DNA of 64,000 bases from Microbacterium sp. SLBN-154 (GTDB lineage Bacteria; Actinomycetota; Actinomycetes; Actinomycetales; Microbacteriaceae). The stretch is taken from the NCBI RefSeq assembly GCF_006715565.1, contig NZ_VFNL01000001.1, positions 930,001 to 994,000 of the forward strand, given 5' to 3'. Positions 1 through 9,912 of this stretch are shown one piece after another. Position numbers and translations under genes: made by a program. The notes beneath the pieces were generated by a model. The model had not been told where the DNA came from. It was given only the letters and a program-made list of their open reading frames with translations, and made no database searches. Each line of letters starts with the position of its first letter. Positions within the stretch are counted from its first letter, which is position 1.

Positions 1-3
1 CTC

Positions 4-2523
4 GTGAGCCGGGTCGTCGAGGCGCCCGAGCGCGCCGCGGATCCCCGCGCGGATCGGCGGAGCGATCTCCCGCGCCTGATCGCCGGGGGTGTGTTCACCC
101 TCCTCATGGTGCTCATCGCCGCCGTGGCGGCATGGCCGGTCTACCGGTCGACCTCGTTCACCCTCCTCGTGGCGGTCGCCGCCTCGCTCGCCGCCGCGAT
201 CGTCGTTCTCGCGCACCTGCGGCGATGGAGCGGATGGCTCGTGGCCGCCCTCCTGGCGGGCGTCTTCGTCGTCGTGGGCGTCCCCTTCGCCGTCCCCACC
301 CGCCTGACCGGTCCGGGGGAGTTCCTGAGGGGCCTCGCCGAGCTCGGTGCGGGGGCCGTCGTCGGCTGGAAGGACCTCGTCACCGTCGAGCTGCCGGTCG
401 GGTCGTACCGCAACCTCCTCGTCCCCGCCCTCGTGGTCTTCCTCGTCGGCACGGCGGCCGCGCTCCGACTGTCGTGGCGCGAAGACCGCCTCGCCTACGC
501 CGCGGTGCCCGTGGGTCTGGCGATGACCGGCTTCGGCCTGCTCTTCGGGCAGGCGGTCGTGAGTCCTCCGCTCGCCATCGGGCCGCTCACCCTGACCGCG
601 CCCGTCGAGACGGCAATCGGGGCCCTGGCGGTGCTCACCGGCATCCTGTGGATGGCGTGGCGGAGCCATGACGAACGCACCCGCGCCCTGCAGCGCGCGG
701 CGCTCTCCAGCGGAGTCCGCATCACCCGCCGCCCCTCGCGGAGCGAGCGGCGCCGCACCCTGCTCGGCGCGGGCATGGTCGTCATCGCCCTCGTGGTCGG
801 CGCCGGGGTCGTGCCGCTCCTCGTTCAGGGCGGGTCGCGCGACGTGCTGCGCTCGACCACCGGACCCGACCTCGACCTCTCGCGCGAGGTCAGCCCCCTC
901 GCCGAATACCGTGCCCTGTTCGCCGACGATCGGGCAGGCGACGTGCTCTTCACCGTCACCGCCGACGGGGAGCGCGCGCCCGATCGCGTGCGGTTGGCGA
1001 CCCTCGACACCTACGACGGCGAGGTCTTCCGCAGCGGTGCCGACGCGGCATCCCGGTTCGTGCGGCTCCCCTCCGCGCTCGATCCCGGAGCCGGCACTCC
1101 GGCGACGGCAGGGATCGAGATCGGTGAGTGGGAGGGGATCTGGATGCCGACGCTCGGCCGGGTCGCTGCGGTGCGCTTCGGCGGCGATCGGGCTGACGCC
1201 CTCACCGACCGGTTCTACTACAACGCCGATCTCGCCGCGGCCGTGCAGACCGCCGACGGCGGGCTCGCACCGGGTGACCGGTACACGGTCGAGGGCGTCG
1301 AGCCCGCGCTCCCCGCCCTGTCGAGCCTCACCGCGCCGGGCGCTCCGAGTGACGGCGCCCCGGCCGCACCCGAGAACCTCTCGCGGTGGGTCGAGCGGCA
1401 CGCCGCCGGAGAAGGCGGCGCTGCCCTCGAGGGGCTCGTGTCGCTGCTGCGTGAGCGCGGCTATCTCAGCCACGCCCTCGAGATCGGCGAGCAGCCGCCG
1501 CTGTGGATGAGCGACCTGCCCGACTACCGGTTCCAGCCGAGCGCCGCGGGCCACTCGCTCGCCCGCATCGACGACATGTTCGACACCCTCCTCGAGCGCG
1601 AGAGCGACCCGCGGGCCGCCGAGACGGGCAACTACGTCGCCGCGATCGGCGACGACGAGCAGTTCGCGGTCGCCGTCGCCCTGATCGCGCGAGAGGTCGG
1701 CTTCCCCTCGCGGGTCGTCGTCGGCGCGCGGCTGGCATCGGCCGACACGGGTGTGTCGGTGTGCGAGGCGGGCGCGTGCCGCGCGCAGGACATCTCGGCC
1801 TGGACCGAGGTGCAGGGAAGCGACGGACGCTGGGTGCCCATCGACGTCACCCCGCAGTACGCGCAGTCGCCGAGCCTCGAGGTCACCGAGCAGCGTGACC
1901 CCGAGAACGTCACCGAAGTGCTCCCCGACCCGGTCGAGGAGGTCGTGCCGCCCGACCCGACGCAGGAGGACTCGGCGCGCGACGACACCGACGAGGACCA
2001 GGCGGGTCTGGACCTCGCGTGGCTCTGGCCGATCCTGCGGATCACCGGACTCGTGCTCCTCATCCTGGTGCTCGTCTTCGGGCCGTTCCTGGCGATCATC
2101 CTCGCCAAGTCGCTGCGCCGGCGGGGCCGGCGTCGTCGCGGAGACGCGCCCACGCGCGTGGCCTCCGGATGGGACGAGTACGTCGACGCGGCGGTCGACG
2201 CCGGCCGGGACGCCCCCGCGTCACTGACCCGGTCGGAGTTCGCCGCCGCCCTCGATTCGCCGGCGGGACGCGCGCTCGCGGTCACCGCCGATCGCGCGGT
2301 CTTCTCGCGCTCCGACCTCTCCGAGGCCGAAGCCCGCGCGTTCTGGCGAGGCGTCGACGGCGAGCGGCGGCGGCTGCGCCGTGAGCGTGGCTTCTGGCGC
2401 GGACTTGCCGCGACCGTATCGTTGAGATCGTTCATCCGACATCTGTCGCCTGGGGGCGACAGCCCGCGCACCGTCGAGAGGGGGAAGCGCCGGGGACTCC
2501 TCCCTGCGCGCGCAACGACATGA
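4..2523 (+). CDS. Membrane transglutaminase-like (TgpA/DUF3488-type) protein, catalytically degenerate
   Basis: This is a protein of about 839 residues with the TgpA layout: a cluster of N-terminal membrane helices within residues 25-220, another near 250-275, a large extracytoplasmic transglutaminase-like domain near 500-630, a membrane helix near 675-700 and a basic cytoplasmic tail. The transglutaminase core is recognisable but altered. Where the family has the nucleophile (GxCxxFA) it reads GDDEQFA near residue 550, and where it has the catalytic histidine (xHAWVEV) it reads ISAWTEV near 599. The acid in IDVTP is kept. A non-enzymatic, scaffolding role is therefore inferred. In actinobacteria this family usually follows moxR and DUF58 genes, which would lie upstream of the window. 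The frame is open to position 1, so the GTG at 4 is not certain as the start. It overlaps the next gene by 4 bp (ATGA). Confidence 0.85.
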   Translation: MSRVVEAPERAADPRADRRSDLPRLIAGGVFTLLMVLIAAVAAWPVYRSTSFTLLVAVAASLAAAIVVLAHLRRWSGWLVAALLAGVFVVVGVPFAVPTRLTGPGEFLRGLAELGAGAVVGWKDLVTVELPVGSYRNLLVPALVVFLVGTAAALRLSWREDRLAYAAVPVGLAMTGFGLLFGQAVVSPPLAIGPLTLTAPVETAIGALAVLTGILWMAWRSHDERTRALQRAALSSGVRITRRPSRSERRRTLLGAGMVVIALVVGAGVVPLLVQGGSRDVLRSTTGPDLDLSREVSPLAEYRALFADDRAGDVLFTVTADGERAPDRVRLATLDTYDGEVFRSGADAASRFVRLPSALDPGAGTPATAGIEIGEWEGIWMPTLGRVAAVRFGGDRADALTDRFYYNADLAAAVQTADGGLAPGDRYTVEGVEPALPALSSLTAPGAPSDGAPAAPENLSRWVERHAAGEGGAALEGLVSLLRERGYLSHALEIGEQPPLWMSDLPDYRFQPSAAGHSLARIDDMFDTLLERESDPRAAETGNYVAAIGDDEQFAVAVALIAREVGFPSRVVVGARLASADTGVSVCEAGACRAQDISAWTEVQGSDGRWVPIDVTPQYAQSPSLEVTEQRDPENVTEVLPDPVEEVVPPDPTQEDSARDDTDEDQAGLDLAWLWPILRITGLVLLILVLVFGPFLAIILAKSLRRRGRRRRGDAPTRVASGWDEYVDAAVDAGRDAPASLTRSEFAAALDSPAGRALAVTADRAVFSRSDLSEAEARAFWRGVDGERRRLRRERGFWRGLAATVSLRSFIRHLSPGGDSPRTVERGKRRGLLPARATT

Positions 2524-4574
2524 GCGCAACCGACGCATCGCTGGTCGTGACACTGGGGGTCTCCAGCGCCCTCGTCGCGGTCGTGCTCTACGTGTGGACC
2601 GCCCTGGCTCTGGGTGCGGTCTTCCGCAAGTCCGGCGAGCAGAGCTGGAAGGCGTGGGTGCCGATCCTGAACATCGCGGTGCTGCTGCAGCTCGGCGGCT
2701 TCTCGGGGTGGCTGGTCCTCCTCCTGCTGCTGCCCGTGCTCGGGTCACTGCTGGTGTGGGTGGCGATGATCGTCGCCTGCCACCGCATCGGACGGGAGTT
2801 CGGCTACGGCGCCGGGATGACGGTGCTCGCGGCGCTCCTGCTGCCGGTGTGGGCCTCGGTGCTCGGCTTCGGATCGGCCCGGTGGGTGGGGACCGACGAC
2901 GCCGGCCCCCGCCGGAGCGTCAACCCCGACCTCGGCGGCTCGGTCTCCGAGGTCGGCGGCTCGAACGACGACGAGTTCGACGACCGCGTCTACGGAGTGC
3001 CGACCGCGCGCGGCGCGGTGTACACCCCGCTCCTCCCGGCCCCCGACTACGCCGGCTCGCGAGAGACGACCCGGAGCGAGGCCTCGTGGGAGGACACCGT
3101 CCGCGGTACCGGGGTGGGGGAGCCCGCTGACGCCGATCTGGGCGATCCGGAACTGGACGAGGACTCCTCGACCGACGAGGCGCGCCGGTCTTCCCCTTCT
3201 GCCACGACCCCCGCGGTCGAACCCAGCGACACGGCGCCGATCGCGAGGGCGTCGGCTGAAGGTCGTCGCGATGCCGACGATGACGACGTGCTGAGTGGAT
3301 TGTTCGCTGCCCCCGAGCCGCCGCGCTTCACTCCTCCCGACGCGGAGGACGTGCCGGCAGCGGAGCCGGCGGCAGAGCCCGAACCTGTGGCGGAGGCAGC
3401 GCCGGCGGCATCCGACCCCTTCTCGATCCCTTCGTGGCCGTCGGCGCCCGCCGCGTCTCGGCCGGACACCCCGGTGCGTTCCGGGCCGGTGTGGCCGTCG
3501 GTCGAGCCCTTCCGCCCGGTGCGGTCGTGGGACCCCGACCCGGCGGAGCAGCCCGCAGCGAGCGGGGATGTCGACGATGCGCCCGCGCCCGCCGCCCCGC
3601 GGGTCGAGGGCGCCTCCGGGGCCGAGGCCGTCGCCGCGGAGGTCTCCGGCGCCTCCGCCGACGAGCGCGAGCCCGACGCAGGGTCGGAACCGGGCGGCGC
3701 TGCCGCTTCCCGCGCCGAGATCCGTCGCTCCGCGTCGGTGTGGAACGGCTTCGTCCTCGACCAGGACGTCACCGGCGAGGTCACCGGCGCCGTCACCGGG
3801 GCGCCCGCCCCGATCGCCGCGGTCCCCGGCGCCGTCGTCGCCCCCTCCGACCGCGCCACGCCCTCCGACGCCAGCGAGGATGTCCCGGGCATCCGTCGGC
3901 GCAGCACCGCCGACGGGGCAGCGGCCGGCGAAGACGCCGACCCCGCGTCATCCGCCCCGCTCTTCCAAGCCCCCCTGGCCCGGGTGCCGTCCGCGGATCC
4001 GGCTCCCGAGACCGCCCCGGCGGCCTCGGTTCGCGACGATGACGAGCCGTGGCGGCCCGCGCACTCGCCGATGCCCGAATCCGAGCCCTTCCCCGAGACC
4101 TCCGGTCCGGTGTCCGCGATCGCCGGCGCACCGGTGGCCGGCACCCCCCGGGCCGCGGGTGGAGCGGTCTCTGCGCAGTACGCCCGGCCCGGGGTGCCCG
4201 ACCTCGACGACGGTCTCGACCAGACGATCGTCGCGCGCCGTCGCCGGACGAACTGGGCGGTCGTCACGCCCGCGGGGGAGTCGATCGCGATCACCTCCGA
4301 CATCGCGATCCTCGGCCGCAAGCCACTGCCCGATCCCGATCACCCGCGCGCTCAGCTGATCCGGATCGACGACTCCACGGTCTCGAGCACGCACGCGCGC
4401 CTGGAGCTGCGGAAGGACACCTGGTACATCCTCGATCTCGGCTCCACCAACGGCGTGGTGTTCGCCACCCTGATGGGGACCGAGGTCGAGGCGCCCTCGG
4501 GGGTCGAGGTCGAGGCGGGCGACCGCTTCTTCCTCGGCGACGCCGAGATCCGACTGGTGCGCAGCAACAGCTGA
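2520..4574 (+). CDS. FHA-domain membrane protein
   Basis: The 684-residue product has three parts. The N-terminal 115 residues hold about three hydrophobic helices and resemble the DUF5684-type membrane module. Residues about 120-560 are an acidic, Ala/Pro/Ser-rich low-complexity region with no fold that I recognise. The last 110 residues are a forkhead-associated domain with the expected landmarks: a Gly-Arg strand (ILGRK), Ser and His in the phosphothreonine loop (SSTHARLEL) and the STNG turn. FHA domains bind phosphothreonine, so the protein probably reads out Ser/Thr kinase signalling at the membrane. The start overlaps the stop of the transglutaminase-like gene (ATGA), and the next gene follows after 2 bp, so all three are probably one transcript. 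Confidence 0.85.
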   Translation: MSATDASLVVTLGVSSALVAVVLYVWTALALGAVFRKSGEQSWKAWVPILNIAVLLQLGGFSGWLVLLLLLPVLGSLLVWVAMIVACHRIGREFGYGAGMTVLAALLLPVWASVLGFGSARWVGTDDAGPRRSVNPDLGGSVSEVGGSNDDEFDDRVYGVPTARGAVYTPLLPAPDYAGSRETTRSEASWEDTVRGTGVGEPADADLGDPELDEDSSTDEARRSSPSATTPAVEPSDTAPIARASAEGRRDADDDDVLSGLFAAPEPPRFTPPDAEDVPAAEPAAEPEPVAEAAPAASDPFSIPSWPSAPAASRPDTPVRSGPVWPSVEPFRPVRSWDPDPAEQPAASGDVDDAPAPAAPRVEGASGAEAVAAEVSGASADEREPDAGSEPGGAAASRAEIRRSASVWNGFVLDQDVTGEVTGAVTGAPAPIAAVPGAVVAPSDRATPSDASEDVPGIRRRSTADGAAAGEDADPASSAPLFQAPLARVPSADPAPETAPAASVRDDDEPWRPAHSPMPESEPFPETSGPVSAIAGAPVAGTPRAAGGAVSAQYARPGVPDLDDGLDQTIVARRRRTNWAVVTPAGESIAITSDIAILGRKPLPDPDHPRAQLIRIDDSTVSSTHARLELRKDTWYILDLGSTNGVVFATLMGTEVEAPSGVEVEAGDRFFLGDAEIRLVRSNS

Positions 4575-4576
4575 CG

Positions 4577-5119
4577 ATGGCCGATCTTCCCGACGAACGG
4601 ACGGCGCCCTCGAAGCGTCAGGCGCCCGGCGCATCGGAGCACGACCCCCAGGCCCCCGTCGAGCAGACGATGCTCTCGCGGCGTCAGGCCCCGGTCGAGA
4701 CCACCGCCCCCTCCACCCGGCAGAGCCCCGCCGAGAAGACGGTGGTCTCCGGGCGCGCGCGCAGCCGCGGTGACGGTGTGGACGAATGGACGGTGCGCAC
4801 CGCCGATGCGCGGTCGCCCGGTGTCATCCGTCCTGCCCCCGCCGCCGGCGGCGCGACGGATGGCGAGGGGTCGGCGCGGACGGCCCGACGGCCGGGTCCC
4901 GAGACCGACGTCTACGCCCGCCGTGTCGACACGGCGGCCCGCGTGCCGCGCACGGCCCCCGCCGCCCAACCGGCGCAGCCCGTCGTGGATGCCGCCCGCG
5001 CGGCGGCCGAGCGGCGGCGGCGGTCGCGGTGGCGGGCCGCGGTGGCGGTGATCGTCGCGGTCGTGGCGCTCGTGGCGGCCGTCGTGGCGATCGTCGCGCT
5101 CCTCGCCCTCCCGGTCTGA
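4577..5119 (+). CDS. Small tail-anchored membrane protein of unknown function
   Basis: The gene encodes 180 residues and begins 2 bp after the FHA gene stop, so it is likely co-transcribed. The N-terminal 140 residues are polar and low-complexity and contain near-repeats of the type SKRQAP, SRRQAP and STRQSP around residues 11-48, many Thr/Ser next to Arg/Pro. A basic stretch (RRRRSRWR) precedes a single strongly hydrophobic valine/alanine-rich segment that ends the protein, so it should be anchored by its C-terminus with the bulk in the cytoplasm. The Thr-rich repeats beside an FHA protein would suit phosphorylation, but that is only inference. No family is recognised. A longer reading frame extends upstream inside the FHA gene; the ATG at 4577 is chosen for its operon spacing. 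Confidence 0.65.
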   Translation: MADLPDERTAPSKRQAPGASEHDPQAPVEQTMLSRRQAPVETTAPSTRQSPAEKTVVSGRARSRGDGVDEWTVRTADARSPGVIRPAPAAGGATDGEGSARTARRPGPETDVYARRVDTAARVPRTAPAAQPAQPVVDAARAAAERRRRSRWRAAVAVIVAVVALVAAVVAIVALLALPV

Positions 5120-5120
5120 A

Positions 5121-5149
5121 TTGCCCGGTCCCCGAAAGGGGCGTATCAT
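5121..5149 (+). promoter_or_regulatory. str operon promoter
   Basis: A TTGCCC hexamer at 5121-5126 and TATCAT at 5144-5149 are separated by 17 bp, a good match to a housekeeping sigma-70 promoter. The spacer contains a perfect CCCC-GAAA-GGGG hairpin (5130-5141). The expected start near 5156 gives an rpsL leader of roughly 210 nt. The rest of the 245-bp gap to rpsL holds a small GTGG/CCAC hairpin near 5316-5328 and the Shine-Dalgarno AAGGAGA before rpsL. Confidence 0.75.
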
Positions 5150-5364
5150 TGAGCGGGTGTGCGCTCACGCGCGCCGTCCGCTGTGCCTCACGACAATCGA
5201 GTCCGGCGAGCGGCCGTCCCGGCGCCGCACAGGGATTGGTTCTGCGAACAGGCCACCCCCACGGCATATCCACCCTCGAAATCGCGTCAGGTCATTCTGC
5301 TGCGCCGGTGGATCTGTGGTGAAACCACGACGCTGTCACCGTGCAGCACTGACAAGGAGAGAAC

Positions 5365-5733
5365 GTGCCAACCATTCAGCAGTTGGTTCGCAAGGGTCGC
5401 TCGCCCAAGGTCTCGAAGACCAAGGCGCCCGCCCTGAAGGCGAACCCGCAGCAGGCGGGCGTGTGCACCCGTGTGTACACCACCACCCCCAAGAAGCCGA
5501 ACTCGGCGATGCGCAAGGTCGCCCGTGTGAAGCTGCGCAACGGGACCGAGGTCACCGCGTACATCCCCGGTGAGGGCCACAACCTGCAGGAGCACTCGCT
5601 GGTGCTCGTCCGCGGCGGCCGTGTGAAGGACCTCCCCGGTGTCCGCTACAAGATCGTCCGCGGCGCCCTGGACACCCAGGCCGTGAAGAACCGCAAGCAG
5701 GCCCGTAGCCGCTACGGCGCGAAGAAGGGTTGA
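5365..5733 (+). CDS. rpsL: 30S ribosomal protein S12
   Basis: The 122-residue protein is full length for bacterial S12, which sits at the decoding centre of the 30S subunit and contacts the A-site codon-anticodon helix. The family signatures are plain: [10 protein letters not shown] at the N-terminus, [15 protein letters not shown] in the segment that carries the classical streptomycin-resistance lysine (the lysines of TPKKPN), and the second resistance-associated loop GVRYKIVRG. The GTG start is placed by the strong AAGGAGA Shine-Dalgarno 7 nt upstream. It is the first gene of the str operon (rpsL-rpsG-fusA-tuf). Confidence 0.98.
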   Translation: MPTIQQLVRKGRSPKVSKTKAPALKANPQQAGVCTRVYTTTPKKPNSAMRKVARVKLRNGTEVTAYIPGEGHNLQEHSLVLVRGGRVKDLPGVRYKIVRGALDTQAVKNRKQARSRYGAKKG

Positions 5734-5738
5734 GTTAG

Positions 5739-6209
5739 ATGCCTCGTAAGGGACCCGCTCCTCGCCGCGTCGTCGTCAACGACCCGGTTTACGGTGCGCC
5801 GATCGTCACCCAGCTCGTCAACAAGATCCTCGTCGACGGCAAGAAGTCCATCGCCGAGTCGATCGTCTACAACGCCCTGCGCGGCGTCGAGGCCAAGAAC
5901 GGCCAGGACGCCGTCGCGACCCTCAAGAAGGCGCTCGACAACGTCCGCCCCACCCTCGAGGTCAAGAGCCGCCGCGTCGGTGGTTCGACCTACCAGGTGC
6001 CGGTCGAGGTCAAGCCGCACCGCGCGAACACGCTCGCGCTGCGCTGGCTCGTCAGCTACGCCAAGGGCCGTCGTGAGAAGACCATGACCGAGCGCCTCCA
6101 GAACGAGATCCTGGATGCCTCGAACGGCCTGGGTGCCGCGGTCAAGCGCCGCGAGGACACCCACAAGATGGCCGAGTCGAACCGCGCCTTCGCGCACTAC
6201 CGCTGGTAA
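5739..6209 (+). CDS. rpsG: 30S ribosomal protein S7
   Basis: The 156-residue protein is normal length for S7, the primary 16S rRNA 3'-domain assembly protein that lines the E-site. Recognised segments include [10 protein letters not shown] at the N-terminus, the central KIARALIYxAL-like helix region, the conserved [18 protein letters not shown] stretch and the C-terminal [15 protein letters not shown]. It starts 5 bp after the rpsL stop, typical of the operon, and is followed by 73 bp before fusA that contain an inverted repeat around 6222-6249 (ggccggaggccacccctccggcc). Confidence 0.98.
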   Translation: MPRKGPAPRRVVVNDPVYGAPIVTQLVNKILVDGKKSIAESIVYNALRGVEAKNGQDAVATLKKALDNVRPTLEVKSRRVGGSTYQVPVEVKPHRANTLALRWLVSYAKGRREKTMTERLQNEILDASNGLGAAVKRREDTHKMAESNRAFAHYRW

Positions 6210-6282
6210 CCAGCATCCTCTCACCGGCCGGAGGCCACCCCTCCGGCCGGTGCAGCCCGACACAAGGTAAGGAAGACACCCC

Positions 6283-8397
6283 GTGGCACAAGAAGTGCTC
6301 ACCGACCTCAAGAAGGTCCGCAACATCGGCATCATGGCGCACATCGATGCCGGCAAGACGACGACGACCGAGCGCATCCTCTTCTACACGGGCGTCAACC
6401 ACAAGATCGGCGAGACCCACGACGGCGCTGCCACCACCGACTGGATGGAGCAGGAGCAGGAGCGTGGCATCACGATCACCTCTGCCGCGGTGACGTGCTT
6501 CTGGGAGAAGAACCAGATCAACATCATCGACACCCCCGGGCACGTCGACTTCACCGTCGAGGTGGAGCGCTCGCTCCGCGTGCTCGACGGTGCCGTCGCC
6601 GTCTTCGACGGCAAGGAGGGCGTCGAGCCCCAGTCCGAGACGGTGTGGCGTCAGGCCGACAAGTACGACGTCCCCCGCATCTGCTTCGTCAACAAGATGG
6701 ACAAGCTCGGTGCCGACTTCTACTTCACGGTCGACACGATCGTCAACCGCCTGAAGGCGAAGCCCCTCGTGCTGCAGATCCCGATCGGCGCCGAGAACGA
6801 CTTCGTCGGCGTCGTGGACCTCGTCTACATGCGTGCGCTGGTGTGGCCCGGTGACGCCAAGGGTGACGTGACCATGGGTGCGAAGTACGAGATCCAGGAG
6901 ATCCCGGCCGACCTCGTGGACAAGGCCAACGAGTACCGCGAGAAGCTCATGGAGACGGTCGCCGAAAGCGACGAGGTGCTCCTGGAGAAGTACTTCGGCG
7001 GTGAGGAGCTCACCCACGAGGAGATCAAGGGCGCCATCCGCAAGATGACGATCGCCAGCGAGGTCTACCCCGTGCTGTGCGGCTCGGCGTTCAAGAACCG
7101 CGGCGTGCAGCCGATGCTCGACGCGGTCGTGGACTACCTTCCCTCGCCGCTGGACGTCCCCGCCATCGAGGCGAAGGACCCCAAGAACGAAGAGATCATC
7201 ATCGAGCGTCACCCCGACCGCGATGAGCCCTTCACGGCGCTGGCGTTCAAGATCGTCACGCACCCGTTCTTCGGTCGCCTCACCTACATCCGCGTGTACT
7301 CGGGTCACCTCGACTCCGGCGCCCAGGTCGTCAACGCGACCAAGGGCAAGAAGGAGCGCATCGGGAAGATCTTCCAGATGCACGCCAACAAGGAGATGCC
7401 GGTCGACTCGGTCACCGCGGGGCACATCTACGCCGTCATCGGTCTGAAGGACACCACGACGGGCGACACGCTGTCCGACAGCAGCAACCAGGTGGTTCTG
7501 GAGTCGATGACCTTCCCCGAGCCGGTCATCGAGGTCGCCATCGAGCCCAAGACCAAGGCCGACCAGGAGAAGCTGGGTCTTGCGATCCAGAAGCTCGCCG
7601 AAGAGGACCCGACGTTCCGCGTGGAGCAGAACTCCGAGACCGGCCAGACCGTCATCCGCGGTATGGGCGAGCTGCACCTCGACATCCTCGTGGACCGCAT
7701 GAAGCGCGAGTTCAAGGTCGAGGCGAACGTCGGAAAGCCCCAGGTGGCGTACCGCGAGACGATCCGCAAGACCGTCGAGCGTCACGACTACACCCACAAG
7801 AAGCAGACCGGTGGTTCGGGTCAGTTCGCGAAGATCCAGTTCGCGATTGAGCCGCTCGAGGTCACGGCCGACAAGACGTACGAGTTCGAGAACAAGGTCA
7901 CCGGTGGCCGCATCCCGCGCGAGTACATCCCTTCGGTCGACGCCGGTTTCCAGGACGCGATGAACGTCGGCGTCCTGGCGGGCTACCCGATGGTCGGCGT
8001 GAAGGCGATCCTTCTCGACGGTGCGGCGCACGACGTCGACTCGTCGGAGATGGCGTTCAAGATCGCCGGGTCGATGGGCTTCAAGGAGGCCATCCGCAAG
8101 GCGAACCCCGTCATCCTCGAGCCGATCATGGCCGTCGAGGTGCGTACTCCCGAGGAGTACATGGGCGACGTCATCGGCGACCTGAACTCCCGTCGCGGGC
8201 AGATCCAGTCGATGGAGGATGCCGCCGGCGTCAAGGTGGTGCGTGCCAACGTGCCGCTGTCGGAGATGTTCGGCTACATCGGCGACCTGCGCTCGAAGAC
8301 CTCGGGCCGTGCTGTGTACTCCATGGAGTTCGACAGCTACGCCGAGGTTCCGCGCAACGTCATGGACGAGATCGTCCAGAAGACCAAGGGCGAGTGA
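6283..8397 (+). CDS. fusA: Elongation factor G
   Basis: The 704-residue GTPase drives ribosomal translocation and, with ribosome recycling factor, subunit splitting. The G domain motifs are all present: G1 AHIDAGKTT near residues 17-25, G2 [10 protein letters not shown]3 DTPGH and G4 NKMD. Domains II-V follow at full length, including the domain IV segment with [13 protein letters not shown] and the C-terminal [13 protein letters not shown]. The GTG start at 6283 is preceded by a GGTAAGGAAGA Shine-Dalgarno. It is the third gene of the str operon. The long minus-strand open frame across the same interval is a high-GC codon shadow and is not a gene. Confidence 0.98.
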   Translation: MAQEVLTDLKKVRNIGIMAHIDAGKTTTTERILFYTGVNHKIGETHDGAATTDWMEQEQERGITITSAAVTCFWEKNQINIIDTPGHVDFTVEVERSLRVLDGAVAVFDGKEGVEPQSETVWRQADKYDVPRICFVNKMDKLGADFYFTVDTIVNRLKAKPLVLQIPIGAENDFVGVVDLVYMRALVWPGDAKGDVTMGAKYEIQEIPADLVDKANEYREKLMETVAESDEVLLEKYFGGEELTHEEIKGAIRKMTIASEVYPVLCGSAFKNRGVQPMLDAVVDYLPSPLDVPAIEAKDPKNEEIIIERHPDRDEPFTALAFKIVTHPFFGRLTYIRVYSGHLDSGAQVVNATKGKKERIGKIFQMHANKEMPVDSVTAGHIYAVIGLKDTTTGDTLSDSSNQVVLESMTFPEPVIEVAIEPKTKADQEKLGLAIQKLAEEDPTFRVEQNSETGQTVIRGMGELHLDILVDRMKREFKVEANVGKPQVAYRETIRKTVERHDYTHKKQTGGSGQFAKIQFAIEPLEVTADKTYEFENKVTGGRIPREYIPSVDAGFQDAMNVGVLAGYPMVGVKAILLDGAAHDVDSSEMAFKIAGSMGFKEAIRKANPVILEPIMAVEVRTPEEYMGDVIGDLNSRRGQIQSMEDAAGVKVVRANVPLSEMFGYIGDLRSKTSGRAVYSMEFDSYAEVPRNVMDEIVQKTKGE

Positions 8398-8442
8398 CCC
8401 TCCGGGGCCACGCGCACACCAACCACCAGAAACCCTCTCTAC

Positions 8443-8448
8443 TACACT
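8443..8448 (+). promoter_or_regulatory. Possible secondary promoter for tuf (-10 only)
   Basis: The 126-bp fusA-tuf gap contains TACACT flanked by CTCTCTAC, in a locally AT-richer patch. Separate promoters before tuf are common in bacteria. I see no convincing -35 hexamer at 16-18 bp, so this remains weak. Confidence 0.3.
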
Positions 8449-8523
8449 GAGAGCCATCCCCGTAGACGACCGGTCGCAAACCAGTGCCCGGAACTTCTAC
8501 ACGACCGTCCTGAGGAGGACCCA

Positions 8524-9717
8524 GTGGCTAAGGCCAAGTTCGAGCGGACCAAGCCGCACGTGAACATCGGAACGATCGGTCACGTCGACCACGGCAAGAC
8601 CACGCTCACCGCCGCGATCTCGAAGGTGCTCGCCGACAAGTACCCGTCGGCCACCAACGTGCAGCGCGACTTCGCGTCGATCGACTCGGCTCCCGAGGAG
8701 CGTCAGCGCGGCATCACGATCAACATCTCGCACGTCGAGTACGAGACCCCCAAGCGTCACTACGCTCACGTGGACGCCCCGGGTCACGCCGACTACATCA
8801 AGAACATGATCACCGGTGCCGCTCAGATGGACGGTGCGATCCTCGTGGTCGCCGCCACCGACGGCCCGATGGCTCAGACCCGTGAGCACGTTCTGCTCGC
8901 CAAGCAGGTCGGCGTGCCCTACCTGATGGTCGCGCTGAACAAGGCCGACATGGTCGACGACGAGGAGATCCTGGAGCTCGTCGAGCTCGAGGTCCGCGAG
9001 CTGCTGTCCAGCCAGGGCTTCCCCGGCGACGACGCTCCGGTCGTCCGCGTCTCGGGCCTGAAGGCTCTCGAGGGTGACGACAAGTGGGTCGAGTCGATCG
9101 TCGAGCTGATGGACGCCGCCGACGAGTCCATCCCCGACCCGGTGCGTGACAAGGACAAGCCGTTCCTCATGCCCATCGAGGACGTCTTCACCATCACCGG
9201 TCGTGGCACCGTCGTCACGGGCCGCGCCGAGCGTGGCACCCTCGCCATCAACTCCGAGGTCGAGATCGTCGGCATCCGCCCGACGCAGAAGACCACGGTC
9301 ACGGGTATCGAGATGTTCCACAAGCAGCTCGACGAGGCGTGGGCCGGCGAGAACTGTGGTCTGCTCCTTCGTGGTCTCAAGCGCGACGACGTCGAGCGCG
9401 GCCAGGTCGTCGTGAAGCCCGGTTCGGTCACCCCGCACACCAACTTCGAGGGCACGGCGTACATCCTGTCCAAGGAGGAGGGCGGCCGTCACAACCCGTT
9501 CTTCACGAACTACCGTCCGCAGTTCTACTTCCGCACCACCGACGTCACCGGCGTCATCTCGCTGCCCGAGGGCACCGAGATGGTCATGCCCGGCGACACC
9601 ACCGACATGACGGTCGAGCTGATCCAGCCGATCGCCATGGAGGAGGGCCTCGGCTTCGCGATCCGTGAGGGTGGCCGCACCGTCGGCGCCGGCACGGTGA
9701 CCAAGATCCTCAAGTGA
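8524..9717 (+). CDS. tuf: Elongation factor Tu
   Basis: The 397-residue GTPase delivers aminoacyl-tRNA to the ribosomal A site. G1 GHVDHGKTT, the G2 RGITIN loop, G3 DAPGHADY and G4 NKAD are intact, and domains 2 and 3 are complete to the [11 protein letters not shown] terminus. The GTG start is set by a GAGGAGG Shine-Dalgarno ending about 6 nt upstream. It closes the str operon and is followed by a strong hairpin terminator. Only this one tuf copy lies in the window. Confidence 0.98.
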   Translation: MAKAKFERTKPHVNIGTIGHVDHGKTTLTAAISKVLADKYPSATNVQRDFASIDSAPEERQRGITINISHVEYETPKRHYAHVDAPGHADYIKNMITGAAQMDGAILVVAATDGPMAQTREHVLLAKQVGVPYLMVALNKADMVDDEEILELVELEVRELLSSQGFPGDDAPVVRVSGLKALEGDDKWVESIVELMDAADESIPDPVRDKDKPFLMPIEDVFTITGRGTVVTGRAERGTLAINSEVEIVGIRPTQKTTVTGIEMFHKQLDEAWAGENCGLLLRGLKRDDVERGQVVVKPGSVTPHTNFEGTAYILSKEEGGRHNPFFTNYRPQFYFRTTDVTGVISLPEGTEMVMPGDTTDMTVELIQPIAMEEGLGFAIREGGRTVGAGTVTKILK

Positions 9718-9741
9718 TCTCCGCGCCCTAGGCGCACCCAC

Positions 9742-9772
9742 GAAAGCCCCCCGGGTCCCCCGGGGGGCTTTC
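9742..9772 (+). terminator. str operon terminator
   Basis: A perfect 14-bp stem, 9742-9755 pairing with 9759-9772 around a TCC loop, begins with GAAAG and ends with CTTTC. It lies 24 bp after the tuf stop and has the shape of an intrinsic terminator, although no long T-tract follows. The outer GAAA/TTTC pairs make it usable in both directions. Confidence 0.85.
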
Positions 9773-9777
9773 GCCAT

Positions 9778-9837
9778 CCCCGCGAGGGTGCACTCCCTCC
9801 CCGCGAGGGTGCACTCGATCCCCGCGAGGGTGCACTC
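9778..9837 (+). repeat. Tandem 21-bp repeat, three copies (left cluster)
   Basis: Three units with an identical 18-bp core (CCCCGCGAGGGTGCACTC) begin at 9778, 9799 and 9820, separated by 3-bp linkers (cct, gat), giving an exact 21-bp period. The same core appears in reverse-complement orientation in the cluster at 11166-11246, so the two clusters bracket the two accessory genes between them. The units are not self-complementary, and the spacers are far too short for CRISPR. Confidence 0.9.
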
Positions 9838-9912
9838 CCTTGCTGTGGGAGGGACTACCCGCGTCGACCGGAATACGGCCATGATGGGTCCAACGGCACA
9901 AAGGAGTCCTCC

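Noticed and set aside
6142..8457. 771-codon open frame on the minus strand over fusA
   Set aside because: It is a shadow of the high-GC third-position bias of fusA; the translation is Val/Asp/His/Leu-rich with no family resemblance. The same reasoning removes the long minus-strand frames over tuf (8497-10113), rplE-rplF (17683-19113), secY (20813-22552) and the GT2/regulator region (36445-38775).
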